A stretch of DNA of 47,347 bases from Balneolaceae bacterium UBA2956 (GTDB lineage: Bacteria > Bacteroidota > Rhodothermia > Balneolales > Balneolaceae), in assembly GCA_002348545.1 (NCBI GenBank), contig DEBM01000064.1:1-47347 (forward strand), written 5' to 3'. The notes under the pieces were generated by a model that did no database searches, was not told where the DNA came from, and worked only from the letters and a program-made list of their open reading frames with translations. A program made the position numbers and the translations under genes. Shown here piece by piece: positions 1 through 9,281 of this stretch; the first letter of the stretch is position 1, and each line of letters opens with the position of its first letter.

Positions 1-1305
1 GATGATTCTCCGGTTCAGGGTATTACTGGTGGTAGTAACACAGGTAATCCATCCAACTTCTACATCTATGATAACTCAGGCGCTTGGGAAGAGCCCTCTA
101 ATGCCACCACGGCCTGGGGTGATGGCTACGGCTTTGCCATGTATTTTTATAACAATACCAGCAATGGTAGTAGTGCTCTTCCGGTCACCTTGGATGCTGA
201 TGGATTAGAACCATTATCAAATGTAACGGTTAACTTATACGGAGGTGCGGCTAATCGGTTTACCTTGGTAGGTAATCCCTTTGCCTCTAACATAAATACT
301 AATTCGATTACTGTAACCGGTGGTAGTATTCAAAACAATATATCCTTCTGGAATGACGGGGGATCTACCTATTCAGCTCAAGACCGCACAGGTCCCTACA
401 TCATAGCTCCTTGGCAAGGGTTCTTTGTAGAGACCTCGGATGCCAATGCCACCAGTATTACGATTCCTACTTCTGCTAAGACGTCTAGCGGCACCTCAGG
501 TACATTCTTTAGTAAGGTAGCAGATATCCGGGGGGATATTAATTTTGCCCTGAGCTCAGAGACGACCAATGACGAAGCGATACGCTTGTCCTTCCGAGCT
601 AATGCTACGCCCGATTGGGATTTGGATGATGCTTCGAAGCTTACTCCATTGCTTCCGGCTTATGCCACCCTTGGATTTGCAACCAATGACATGGTTAAGT
701 CGGTAGAGTCCCTTCCATACCAGCTTGAAGAAGAAGTAACCCTTCCTATGCAACTAGACCTAGTGGGAGTAGAAGGAGAGTTTAGCCTGGGCTGGGATGG
801 CCTAGAAACTATTCCGGATGAGTGGGAGCTTATTTTCCATGATTATGAGCAAGGCACTTCGGTTAACCTTAGAGATATAGATGAGTATACTTTTGAAGCC
901 GAGCCAGAGGTGCCGTCTAAGCGCAATCCATTGACGGTGTTATCGATGTCTGCTAAGTCTATAGCGAAGGCATCGCAAGGGGAAAGGTTTGGATTAACTG
1001 TGCGTCCGGCAAGCGTGGGTAATGAAGAGGAGCTAAGTCCCTACAGCTTTACCCTTGATCAAAACTATCCAAATCCGTTTAACCCATCCACAACGATTAC
1101 ATATTCTTTAGAGCAGGCAGGCTTAGTAAGTTTAAGTATCTATAATGCTCTTGGTCAGCGAGTGACGCAGCTGGTGAATAAATCACAATCACCGGGCAGA
1201 TACAATGTTCAATGGGATGCTTCGATAGCGCCCACAGGAATCTATTATTATCGTCTGGAGGTAGGCGATGTTTCGTTAACTAGAAAAATGACATTAATTA
1301 AATAA
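1..1305 (+). CDS. T9SS type A sorting domain protein, C-terminal part (5' end outside window)
   Basis: The frame is open from the first base, so 434 codons of a longer gene are visible. The visible part is Thr/Ser/Asn/Gly-rich beta-sandwich-like sequence of the kind found in secreted adhesin-like proteins; no enzyme motif is recognisable. The last ~80 residues form a T9SS type A sorting domain: NYPNPFNPSTTI, then LSIYNALGQRV, SPGRYNVQWDAS, GIYYYRLEVG and the terminal KMTLIK. This domain directs outer-membrane export by the type IX system and surface attachment or release. A PID-CTERM small protein follows 11 bases after the stop and is probably co-transcribed. The function of the body is unknown because the N-terminus is missing. 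Confidence is high for the CDS and sorting domain, none for a specific activity. Confidence 0.9.
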   Translation, partial: DDSPVQGITGGSNTGNPSNFYIYDNSGAWEEPSNATTAWGDGYGFAMYFYNNTSNGSSALPVTLDADGLEPLSNVTVNLYGGAANRFTLVGNPFASNINTNSITVTGGSIQNNISFWNDGGSTYSAQDRTGPYIIAPWQGFFVETSDANATSITIPTSAKTSSGTSGTFFSKVADIRGDINFALSSETTNDEAIRLSFRANATPDWDLDDASKLTPLLPAYATLGFATNDMVKSVESLPYQLEEEVTLPMQLDLVGVEGEFSLGWDGLETIPDEWELIFHDYEQGTSVNLRDIDEYTFEAEPEVPSKRNPLTVLSMSAKSIAKASQGERFGLTVRPASVGNEEELSPYSFTLDQNYPNPFNPSTTITYSLEQAGLVSLSIYNALGQRVTQLVNKSQSPGRYNVQWDASIAPTGIYYYRLEVGDVSLTRKMTLIK

Positions 1306-1316
1306 CAGACAGGATA

Positions 1317-1517
1317 ATGATGAAGAAGTTTAGTTTTGCATTGATGACGATAATGATAGCAGCAATGGAAGTGGTGATGAGTCAGCCGACATTACCTAGT
1401 AATCCACCACAGGCTCCGATAGATGGAGGCTTGGGTCTGTTAGCTGCGGCAGGAGGGGCATATGCCTACAAGAAGCTTAAGGACAGGAAAAACCAAGAAG
1501 AAAATCTCGAAGAGTAA
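1317..1517 (+). CDS. small PID-CTERM sorting-domain protein
   Basis: This 66-residue protein has a cleavable signal peptide (residues 1 to about 22, ending VVMSQP). A short Pro-rich linker follows, then the PID-CTERM signature APIDGGLG, a short Ala/Gly-rich hydrophobic helix (LLAAAGGAYAY) and a basic cluster (KKLKDRK). That is the layout of the small Bacteroidota proteins given the PID-CTERM name: signal peptide, PxDGG motif, membrane segment, basic tail. Their role is unknown; a protein-sorting or membrane-tethered role is inferred from the architecture. Two ATG codons are adjacent (1317 and 1320), with a weak AGG upstream, so the exact start is uncertain by one codon. It lies directly behind a T9SS cargo gene, an arrangement that suggests joint expression. 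Confidence 0.75.
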   Translation: MMKKFSFALMTIMIAAMEVVMSQPTLPSNPPQAPIDGGLGLLAAAGGAYAYKKLKDRKNQEENLEE

Positions 1518-2012
1518 TTATTCTAGACGATTCCAATCCTCGTGAGTCGCATATTCTTTTTGATATTCCATTAATATCTTCCAGATGTCATTGGATTTGG
1601 TTAACAAAACCTCAAAATGTATAAATACACTTACTGGTGACTGCTCCGCGTATTCTGAAGTGTAAAAAAAGATACCTTTCTGATAAGCGGATGATGTTCC
1701 AAGTAGTGTTTCAGAAAAACGAAACTCAACGCTAGCTTTCATTTTTCTTAGTCTAGTGTCCTTGAATCCTTTTTCCCAGCCATCTAAGGCTTCTTTAATA
1801 GGGATATTGTTCTTTGATATTCCATTAACTAAAATGGCTTCATGGTGAAATGAGGTAGAGTATGCCTCAAAATCACCCTCTTTTATCTGTCTTTCAGCTT
1901 CAGTCCAGAAAGCATTTAATCCATCATTATTATTTATTTGTGCAAATAGAATAGATGACGGAACAAATAATACTAGTATTAAATATAAACTGAACTTTTT
2001 AATTGTTGTCAC
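1518..2012 (-). CDS. secreted NTF2-like / SnoaL-like (DUF4440-type) protein
   Basis: The 164-residue protein starts with a signal peptide (MTTIKKFSLYLILVLFVPSS, cleavage after FAQ). The mature part has the NTF2-like pattern: an N-terminal helix with FWTEAERQIKEGDFEAY, a strand with HHEAILVNG, a central helix (IKEALDGWEKGF), then strands ending in SNDIWKILMEYQKEY. DUF4440/SnoaL-like proteins often act as small ligand-binding or poorly characterised enzymatic folds; here the activity is unknown. The start overlaps the end of the upstream ADP-ribosylglycohydrolase-family gene by 14 bases, so the two are probably translationally coupled. It is the last gene of a minus-strand operon. Family assignment is moderate, based on fold-like pattern and length. 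Confidence 0.7.
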   Translation of the reverse strand: MTTIKKFSLYLILVLFVPSSILFAQINNNDGLNAFWTEAERQIKEGDFEAYSTSFHHEAILVNGISKNNIPIKEALDGWEKGFKDTRLRKMKASVEFRFSETLLGTSSAYQKGIFFYTSEYAEQSPVSVFIHFEVLLTKSNDIWKILMEYQKEYATHEDWNRLE

Positions 2013-3333
2013 GATTAAATGGGATTATCCAATAATTTTTATTTTGGTTTATACTTCCATTCATTTCATTTAAAACAACGGAGTCTACAATTTTTAGACC
2101 ATTCACTGCCATATTCTCAAAAGTATCAATACCATTATTAGGAAAGTTTTGACGTGTTCTATGAATATGAAATTCATTAGAAAGTTCTGTTCCAAATGCA
2201 TCTTCAATTGCGTTTACTCCCATCATAAATCCTATAAGTCCTCCCCAGGTTGCAGTTGGATTATCAGAATCCCATCCGGCCAGACTCCCTATTTTTATAG
2301 TTTCCAAAAGATCCCCTTCACCATAAAATAGACTTACTAAACTCGCAGCGAAATTTATTCCAGCAGCAAAACATGCATTACAGTATAGATTTTTTGAGGT
2401 TATGTCATATCCGTGCCTTTGTTCAATTTGGTATGCTTTATATATCGAATCTCGTGTAGCTTCCCATGGTATATTTGATTCATATAAGCTTCGAATATAA
2501 TCATACATCTTTGCGGGATACTCATCATCTGGTAAGTAATAACGAGCATGCAATGACATTGAATCAATTCGATCATGTATACTTCTTTCTGGGTTTATAG
2601 ATGCCAAGGAAAACATGGTCACATAAAATTTAGCAATATCTTCTGCTTCATATCTAGCTACTGTCTGAATTGGTAAACTGGCTAGATCTCTTGCTAGTTC
2701 AGGATTTCCAGGTGCAAAAAGTCCAAAAATTTCGGTTGTTAATTGTGCATCTATCATTTCATAGTGTTCATTGAGTCTAGGATCACCAGTATCTGGGGGT
2801 AGATAACCCTCATTCATCAGATCCAATGCTTTTTGATTAGAAACCCACAAATAATTTTCTTCAATACTTGAAATGTGTTCAAGCCAACCTTCCTTAATTT
2901 GTTTTGGAGTCAGTTTAACTTGCTTATTCTGTAAAATAAGATATTGATACATGTATTCGATATCTGTGTCATCATCTGCTCCCCATAATTCTCCAGGTTT
3001 TCTTAGCACATAGTCGATTGTCTCTGAAATTTGGCTTGGATTTTCACCATCCCAGATAGCTGGTTTGTCCATTTTTCCCCAATCTTCTCTGGTATAAAAA
3101 GGAAGTGTTTTAATATCTGTTGTATTACCAATCTTATCCATTTCAGTAACTAATCCAGTCCAATTAGCTATTGAGGTACCAAGCCAAAAACCTTCAAGTT
3201 GCTCTAAATAAGATGTTCGATTTATGTAAAGTGAATCTCCAGATTTAATACTAGATATATTTTTCTCGTCAAGATCGCAGTTAAAAAGAAAAGGTATGAT
3301 TCCAATTAAAAGTAGTTTTGATGGAGTAGTCAT
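1999..3333 (-). CDS. ADP-ribosylglycohydrolase-family lipoprotein
   Basis: The 444-residue protein begins with a lipoprotein signal (lipobox LFNC, Cys about residue 19), so it should be anchored outside the cytoplasm. The ADP-ribosylglycohydrolase fold is supported by an N-terminal GFWLGTSIANWTG segment, an acidic DDDTD motif near residue 118 and a C-terminal GWDSDNPTATWGGLIG motif near residue 353. These correspond to the paired acidic motifs that bind the two divalent metals in the family. Known members remove ADP-ribose from proteins or process related N-glycosidic bonds, usually in the cytoplasm; an exported member must act on something else or on modified extracellular proteins. It lies 16 bases after a CotH-kinase gene and overlaps an NTF2-like gene. 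The substrate is unknown. Confidence 0.82.
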   Translation of the reverse strand: MTTPSKLLLIGIIPFLFNCDLDEKNISSIKSGDSLYINRTSYLEQLEGFWLGTSIANWTGLVTEMDKIGNTTDIKTLPFYTREDWGKMDKPAIWDGENPSQISETIDYVLRKPGELWGADDDTDIEYMYQYLILQNKQVKLTPKQIKEGWLEHISSIEENYLWVSNQKALDLMNEGYLPPDTGDPRLNEHYEMIDAQLTTEIFGLFAPGNPELARDLASLPIQTVARYEAEDIAKFYVTMFSLASINPERSIHDRIDSMSLHARYYLPDDEYPAKMYDYIRSLYESNIPWEATRDSIYKAYQIEQRHGYDITSKNLYCNACFAAGINFAASLVSLFYGEGDLLETIKIGSLAGWDSDNPTATWGGLIGFMMGVNAIEDAFGTELSNEFHIHRTRQNFPNNGIDTFENMAVNGLKIVDSVVLNEMNGSINQNKNYWIIPFNRDNN

Positions 3334-3349
3334 ATTCTTAATACTTATT

Positions 3350-6300
3350 CTATTTTATAAGTAACATCTTTCTAGTCTTTTCAAAATCTGGTGTTATCAG
3401 CTTATAAAAATAAACTCCCGATGCCAATAAATTTGCATTAAACTCAATAGTATGATTACCTGCTGGATAATTATTACTAGCTAATTCAGCTACCTTTTGG
3501 CCAAGACTCGAATAAATTTCTATTCTCACAAAAGTTCTTTTAGGTATTGCGAATTCAATCGAGGTACTCGGATTAAATGGATTTGGATAATTTTGATAAA
3601 GATGATAAGTCTTAGGTAAATTAGAATCATTTATTTCATTGTCAATCAACATTCCATTCTCTAAACCAGGAGATCCTTGAGTATATTTTGAAGCTTGCCA
3701 AGATTCTGCTATGCTGTTGTCACTTTCAATATTTATCAATTCCAAGCTATATCCTTGCCCGTCAGCTTCAACTGGCCAAGGTGATTCGTCATCATAACTT
3801 ACAGAATCAATAATTGCGCCAAAATTATCAAAAATTCGTACATCATCGCTACCACCAGCTAGACCAAAATCCATCTCACCTAGTATATTTACTGAATGGC
3901 CATAAACTTCTTTGAATTTCACACTATCACGCACAATTAATGCATAATCACCGCTTTTTAGAGTTGTACCATCAGAGAATAAAAATTTATGATCATCGTC
4001 TTCATCTTTCAATATCCAGTCTGTTAAATCGATATCACTATTTTTATTATTAAATATTTCCACCCAATCCCCTGAATCTATTTCATCGTCTGAATTGTAC
4101 ATAATTTCTGTAATGACGATTTCATTTTCTGAGGAGGCTGGTGCAAAATTAGCTGCAATGTTAACACCAGCTGTTATGGTGATATTAGGATTACTGGATA
4201 TTATATCACCTGTCCATCCAACAAATTCATAACCTTTTCGCGATTGTGCTCTTACTGGAATTTCCACATTGCTAAAGTACTTTCCAGTCCACACTAAACT
4301 ATTAGATAAAATTTGTGCAATACTTTCATCAATCACTAAACGATTGATAACTACTATACCTCGATCTTTATGCGATAGACGAATTGTTGTGTCAAGCAAT
4401 GGGCCAACAGCAAGTTTACCTCCTTGACTTTTTGATAATGTGAAATGTTGTTCGATCCATTTAGGTCTTTCCGTTCCAAAACCCTTCATCAATGAAATTT
4501 GATCATACCATCCATCAACTGTACCTCCGTAGGCTCCACTTCTAGTTACAGTACTCATATGGCGAGGTATTTCCGACTCTATTAGGCTAGCCAAAGAATC
4601 AATTACCATGTGAACATGACTAGGTTTAAAGTTTTTATTCATTAAATCAGCCATCCGATTGACGAATTTCACTTTAAATATTGGACTGTCGAACATATTT
4701 CGTAATAATCTTGTCGACCAAGGTGGATTTGGCCATCCAGGGCCACTAGGGTCAAGAGCAAAATTCAAAGTATTGTGTGACACATTACCACCATATCGTA
4801 GATTAAATCCAAAATCAGTGTCGTATAAAATCCATCTCCATTTCCCATTTTGGTTTCGACTTCTCCATATTTTTGTATTATTACCAGGCCAATCTGTGTT
4901 TGAATAGTAGATTTGTGTTAAATGATAGTCTATGTAGTTGTCTATATCTAGCATAGTTTCTACTTCATCATAGAATTGACGAAATCCCAGCGGTCTAGAA
5001 GTTGAGTAGCGAATTAGATCATCATACTTTTCTACTGAGCCATGGACGGCTCGGAATTCGCTTACACCACCTCCATTACCTATAAGATCTATGTATTCAG
5101 AATCAGAATAGCTATTAGATTCAACATAATGTTCATTTAATTTTTCCCTAATATTGTGTATACCCCAATATTCACCATTTAAATAAACTACAGAGGGTTG
5201 GAAGGCGTTGTTATCTATTTCGGTATCATTTACTAAACTATTCATAAGACCATCTCGAAACATTGAGTGGCCTTGGGAAGTAAAATCATTTCCAGAATTT
5301 CTAAGGACTATAGATTCAAATTTTGATATATCTTTACTTTCAAACAATTTATACTCAATTTCACCTAAGCCATATTCAGATCGAAAAAAAATTGCTAATG
5401 ATTTCATAGGATTTAACCTACTCCATCCCCCCATAATTTTTGCCCCTGCTGCTGTATTAATTTCTCGAGTCCCATCCTCATTATAGTATTCAAATCCGAC
5501 TGGAATTTCCCAATCTTGATTCCAATTAGCTTTTTCATGACCATTACCACCAATACCATTAGTACCAACGACATAGATACCCTCTTCATCACTCCAGAGA
5601 TTTCTAGGATGGGTTGATATTGAAATTACTGGTAGATTATGTGTTTGCTGAATAAAATATGTCTCAGTCTGAATAGGACTAGATAAAGCATTGTTTTGTA
5701 TAGCACGTAGTCTTACAACACCAGTACGGAAAAAGTCGATTTGATTCCCATTTAGTAATGATGATGTAGTTGTTGGTATACTACCATCAACAGTGTAATA
5801 GACTGGTGGTATCTTATCATCTTCATTCATTCTCAAAGAAATAAAACCATCATAAAATCCACCATAATAGTTTAATTCTGGTATCTCTAATCGTTTATTA
5901 TACCCTGAAGCCCCATTTTTAGTACCAGGTGTAGGATCATTGAAAATACCGTACCCAATAGAATCTGGGTTATTAATGAGACCATATGATTCATCTGAAA
6001 TGAGCACTGGATAACTTAAACTATCTATTACAACCGAATTTGAATCGCTAATATATACTGTTTCACCCTTATTACTGAGCTTAAAATTTGTATGTATTTT
6101 TCTTTCTCTTGTATTGGCAATTTCAAGTAACTCATTAGTCCCACTTGGATTATTTATTTCAGATTTAAAGCCTAAGCTTAAAAATGGATACGCTGTTAAA
6201 TCTGAACTACCAGTATTAAAATTATGTACTTGGAGTGCTAAAACATTTTCCCCTTCTTCAAGAAGTGAAATGAATCCTGTGATGTCTTTTTCCCATGGAT

Positions 6301-6988
6301 ATTGGTCAAAGGGTATCCTTGGCTCAGTATAGGAGTCTGATTGGTGATCATGTGCTAGTGGTGCTTCCCCAGTGATATTTTCTCTTGCAATCTCAGTCCC
6401 ATTAAGATAAGCGATAAAGGCATCATCATAATCCATATGTAATATCATACTTTTTACAGATTTCGAGTCATCAACTTGAAAATATGACCTTGCAAAAATA
6501 GATTGAGTGCCGTCACTTACTATAGTTTCGTCATCTTCATCACCATATCCAATTCCATATTGTCCATTTAGCCAATTTTGATCATTGAAGTCTATTTCGA
6601 TCCAGTTATTATCAGTTTGACTATTTGGTATGATGTACTTAGCAGGCTGCCCATTACCTACCAATGTTTCCCAATAAGTAATATCTGACACATAATTTTT
6701 ATCCGAGGCAAATAAAATTAAATAAGAAAATGGAGCGATGACCATATCTGGTAGAATATATTTATCTAACTCATTCTGATCATCACTAATACTATAACCT
6801 GACAGATTTATAGTATCTGGACTTTGATTATAGAGTTCTATCCAATCTGAGTAATCCCCATCATTATCTTGTAATATACTTTTATTGTTTGAGCTAATTT
6901 CGTTGATTATTAGTTGTGCAGCACCAATTTGTATGAATATTAGGTTTATAACTGCAAAAAGAATACTTCGGACCAGTAAATAATTCAT
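3350..6988 (-). CDS. CotH-kinase / lamin-tail domain T9SS-secreted protein
   Basis: About 1212 residues. The start chosen is the ATG at 6988 (MNYLLVRSI), which gives a clean signal peptide ending GAAQ; an upstream in-frame ATG at 7045 sits almost against the preceding gene's terminator and is less likely. Domains in order: lamin-tail domain (about 26-95, INEISS...DWIELYN); a Gly/Ser-rich middle with a chitobiase-type segment (YYTVDGSIPTT, about 394); a CotH kinase domain with GEYWGIHNIREKLNEHYVE and WILYDTDFGFNL (about 718); an InlB-like GYEFVGWTGD repeat (about 880-945); a second lamin-tail domain (about 957-1060, ITEIMYN...DWVEIFN); and a T9SS type A sorting domain (NYPNPFNPSTSI to the end). 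CotH proteins are atypical kinases, and the DTD motif fits metal binding. It is probably a surface protein. First gene of an operon with the ADP-ribosylglycohydrolase and NTF2-like genes. Confidence 0.85.
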   Translation of the reverse strand: MNYLLVRSILFAVINLIFIQIGAAQLIINEISSNNKSILQDNDGDYSDWIELYNQSPDTINLSGYSISDDQNELDKYILPDMVIAPFSYLILFASDKNYVSDITYWETLVGNGQPAKYIIPNSQTDNNWIEIDFNDQNWLNGQYGIGYGDEDDETIVSDGTQSIFARSYFQVDDSKSVKSMILHMDYDDAFIAYLNGTEIARENITGEAPLAHDHQSDSYTEPRIPFDQYPWEKDITGFISLLEEGENVLALQVHNFNTGSSDLTAYPFLSLGFKSEINNPSGTNELLEIANTRERKIHTNFKLSNKGETVYISDSNSVVIDSLSYPVLISDESYGLINNPDSIGYGIFNDPTPGTKNGASGYNKRLEIPELNYYGGFYDGFISLRMNEDDKIPPVYYTVDGSIPTTTSSLLNGNQIDFFRTGVVRLRAIQNNALSSPIQTETYFIQQTHNLPVISISTHPRNLWSDEEGIYVVGTNGIGGNGHEKANWNQDWEIPVGFEYYNEDGTREINTAAGAKIMGGWSRLNPMKSLAIFFRSEYGLGEIEYKLFESKDISKFESIVLRNSGNDFTSQGHSMFRDGLMNSLVNDTEIDNNAFQPSVVYLNGEYWGIHNIREKLNEHYVESNSYSDSEYIDLIGNGGGVSEFRAVHGSVEKYDDLIRYSTSRPLGFRQFYDEVETMLDIDNYIDYHLTQIYYSNTDWPGNNTKIWRSRNQNGKWRWILYDTDFGFNLRYGGNVSHNTLNFALDPSGPGWPNPPWSTRLLRNMFDSPIFKVKFVNRMADLMNKNFKPSHVHMVIDSLASLIESEIPRHMSTVTRSGAYGGTVDGWYDQISLMKGFGTERPKWIEQHFTLSKSQGGKLAVGPLLDTTIRLSHKDRGIVVINRLVIDESIAQILSNSLVWTGKYFSNVEIPVRAQSRKGYEFVGWTGDIISSNPNITITAGVNIAANFAPASSENEIVITEIMYNSDDEIDSGDWVEIFNNKNSDIDLTDWILKDEDDDHKFLFSDGTTLKSGDYALIVRDSVKFKEVYGHSVNILGEMDFGLAGGSDDVRIFDNFGAIIDSVSYDDESPWPVEADGQGYSLELINIESDNSIAESWQASKYTQGSPGLENGMLIDNEINDSNLPKTYHLYQNYPNPFNPSTSIEFAIPKRTFVRIEIYSSLGQKVAELASNNYPAGNHTIEFNANLLASGVYFYKLITPDFEKTRKMLLIK

Positions 6989-7053
6989 TGATTTTAAAAT
7001 AGGATGTAAAGATAAGAATCTTACTTTCTTAGCAATATAAGTCATAGATATAG

Positions 7054-7085
7054 AAAAAGCCTCATTCCTAAAGGATTGAGGCTTT
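7054..7085 (-). terminator. intrinsic terminator after the LVIVD-repeat gene
   Basis: Read on the minus strand, AAAGCCTCA and TGAGGCTTT form a 9-bp stem, extended by TCC/GGA across an A-A mismatch around a TTTA loop. A run of T residues follows directly. It lies 25 bases after the stop of the gene ending at 7111, which it should terminate. Its position also argues that the downstream CotH gene starts at 6988 rather than 7045. Confidence 0.85.
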
Positions 7086-7110
7086 AAATTAAGCGAAAAT
7101 TAAACGAAAG

Positions 7111-9111
7111 TTATCCAGCTAAGTTTTTTAATGCTTCTGCAAGAGCAGAAACCTTAGTCGGGTTTGCAGAGTTAGCAGCCTTAGCTGATACACTTTTGTA
7201 TAGATTTTCAAGCATACTCGCTTGATTTTTCTCATTAGCCATTTCTGCACGAGCAATAGACTGGCGAATATCCATAATTTCAGTGTTGCTAAGCACTCCA
7301 TCACGGTCTAATTGATCAACATAGGCTTTAGCAAGGTGAAAAGTTGCTGGCCAGTAAATTTTAGGCTGACCTTGTGCGTTGAGATATTCCCACTTTACTG
7401 TATTAGCAGCCGCAATTTCATTCTCGGTCATAAATGGACTCGGAGTAAGTTTAAATAAATCTAGACCACGAGCAATTTCAGAATTTACAATAACACCATT
7501 GTACCAATAAACACTCCAGCTACCACCCATTGACATACTTTCACCATTAGTAGGGCCATAGTCGTGGAAAGCTATTTCAACTGGGTTAGATGGATCAGTA
7601 AAATCAAAAATCGAAATACCACCCTGATACCATGATTGTACCATAATATCGCGTCCTGGAACAGGAATTAAAGAACCGTTATGAGCTACACAGTTTTCGT
7701 TTACTGTTTGTGGAGCGGGCATTTTATAGTATTCTCTAAATACCATTTTTCCGTTCTCTATTGTGAATATGGCATTTGCTCCCCATTCCATTGGGTCAGT
7801 ATCTCTACACTTAGGTCCACCACCACCTCCCCATTCGTCAGTGAATATTACTTTATCACCTGAGTTGCTGAAAGTTGCAGAGTGCCAGTAAGCAAAGTTA
7901 GAGTCAGCAACTGCATCGATACGAATAGGGTTTGCTGGGTCACTTATGTCAAGTAAGAGACCATATCCCTCGCAAGCACCACCAGCTATACCTAATTCGG
8001 GGTATAAAGTAATATCATGACATTGATCAGGCCCTCTTCTAGCAGTAACATCATCATTGCCGCCACCAAACATTGCGTCCACCATTGTTTGAATGTTGCT
8101 ACGTAGAGTAGAGGAGTCATCGGCTGTTGGCGCACCCTCACCGCCACGTTGTTGGACTATACTCTCAAGTAATCCTTGCACATAGCGACCAGGTAAGATA
8201 CGCTCAGTTCCACCAAGAACTACAGTATAAGCGCCAGCGGCTTTAGCAGCTTCCATTGCTGCTATATCAGCTGGAGCTAAACCGTGAGTTGGAGGAGCTT
8301 GCAGATCTTCAAAGATGCGAGGTGAGCTAACGATAGCAGCATCTTCTGGGTTATTTAGTGGGACTTTTATAACTTCGATCCGAAATAAGGCCGAATTAGA
8401 GTCTTCTTCTGGTTGAAGGTCTGAACATCCTGCTAATTCCTCATCTGACCGTACTACATATGATCCAGAAACATAAACGTATATATTTTCATCATCATTA
8501 GGATCTTTTAATACAGAATGTGTATGGGAACCGCGACATGTCTGTACATTGGCAATATACTCAGGATTTTGGATATCTGTGATATCAAAAATGCGGATTC
8601 CACGAAGGCGAACTGCGCTAACAGCCTCTTGAACACCTTCTGTTCCACAGTCGATACGACCACCTAACCCCTCACCAGATACAAAAAGAAGATTTCCATA
8701 TACTGAAACATCGCTTTGTGATGCTGGACATTCGTAATCATTAATTAAGACAGGATTTGCAGGATCGCTTATATCCCACACAATAATTCCATTGTAATTT
8801 CCTTGAAAAGCATAATTCCCCTGAAATGCTAGGTCAGAGTTTGTTTTTCCGATGAATTTTTCAGGTGGAGGAGTTTGTGAGAGTACTTCGAGATTCCATA
8901 CAGCTTCTTCGGCATCAAATAGACCTGCCTCCAAGCCAACACGAGGGTCTGGAGTAGGGACCATTGCTTCTGCAAGTGGGGCTACTTCTGGTGCATTGAT
9001 AGTAACCATGGCGGTTTCTTGAGAAGAGCTACAACTCATAAAAGTAGCAACTGCTATAAAAGAGACCCACAGTGTTGAACTAACACGGGTTTTATTTATA
9101 AATAGTGTCAT
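7111..9111 (-). CDS. LVIVD-repeat beta-propeller-like lipoprotein
   Basis: The 666-residue protein has an N-terminal lipoprotein signal (FMSC, Cys 27). The mature part contains repeated units of the LVIVD type: 'GIIVWDISDPANPVLI', 'GIRIFDITDIQNPEYI', 'GLLLDISDPANPIRI' and 'GISIFDFTDPSNPVEI'. Such repeats are expected to build a beta-propeller. Between them lie a Cys-containing section (for example ECPASQSD, IDCGTEGV, TCRGSHTHS) and Gly-rich loops (DEWGGGGGPKC), so disulfides or ligand binding are possible. The last ~100 residues are helical and Ala-rich. No catalytic residues are recognised and the function of LVIVD proteins is not established. The gene follows a DUF305 lipoprotein gene at 170 bases in the same direction and ends in a strong terminator. 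Confidence 0.8.
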   Translation of the reverse strand: MTLFINKTRVSSTLWVSFIAVATFMSCSSSQETAMVTINAPEVAPLAEAMVPTPDPRVGLEAGLFDAEEAVWNLEVLSQTPPPEKFIGKTNSDLAFQGNYAFQGNYNGIIVWDISDPANPVLINDYECPASQSDVSVYGNLLFVSGEGLGGRIDCGTEGVQEAVSAVRLRGIRIFDITDIQNPEYIANVQTCRGSHTHSVLKDPNDDENIYVYVSGSYVVRSDEELAGCSDLQPEEDSNSALFRIEVIKVPLNNPEDAAIVSSPRIFEDLQAPPTHGLAPADIAAMEAAKAAGAYTVVLGGTERILPGRYVQGLLESIVQQRGGEGAPTADDSSTLRSNIQTMVDAMFGGGNDDVTARRGPDQCHDITLYPELGIAGGACEGYGLLLDISDPANPIRIDAVADSNFAYWHSATFSNSGDKVIFTDEWGGGGGPKCRDTDPMEWGANAIFTIENGKMVFREYYKMPAPQTVNENCVAHNGSLIPVPGRDIMVQSWYQGGISIFDFTDPSNPVEIAFHDYGPTNGESMSMGGSWSVYWYNGVIVNSEIARGLDLFKLTPSPFMTENEIAAANTVKWEYLNAQGQPKIYWPATFHLAKAYVDQLDRDGVLSNTEIMDIRQSIARAEMANEKNQASMLENLYKSVSAKAANSANPTKVSALAEALKNLAG

Positions 9112-9281
9112 TTATTTGTTATTTGTGATTATTGATTGTTGTTTTTAAATGTTCGTTATATGAGAAAGTTAAAAATGAGTGAAATGGAATAATTGTTTGT
9201 AAGTCAATATAACTGATTGTGAACTTCTGTAAATAAATGTAATGAGAGATGACTTATGTGAATTTATCCTCCAATTATGGT

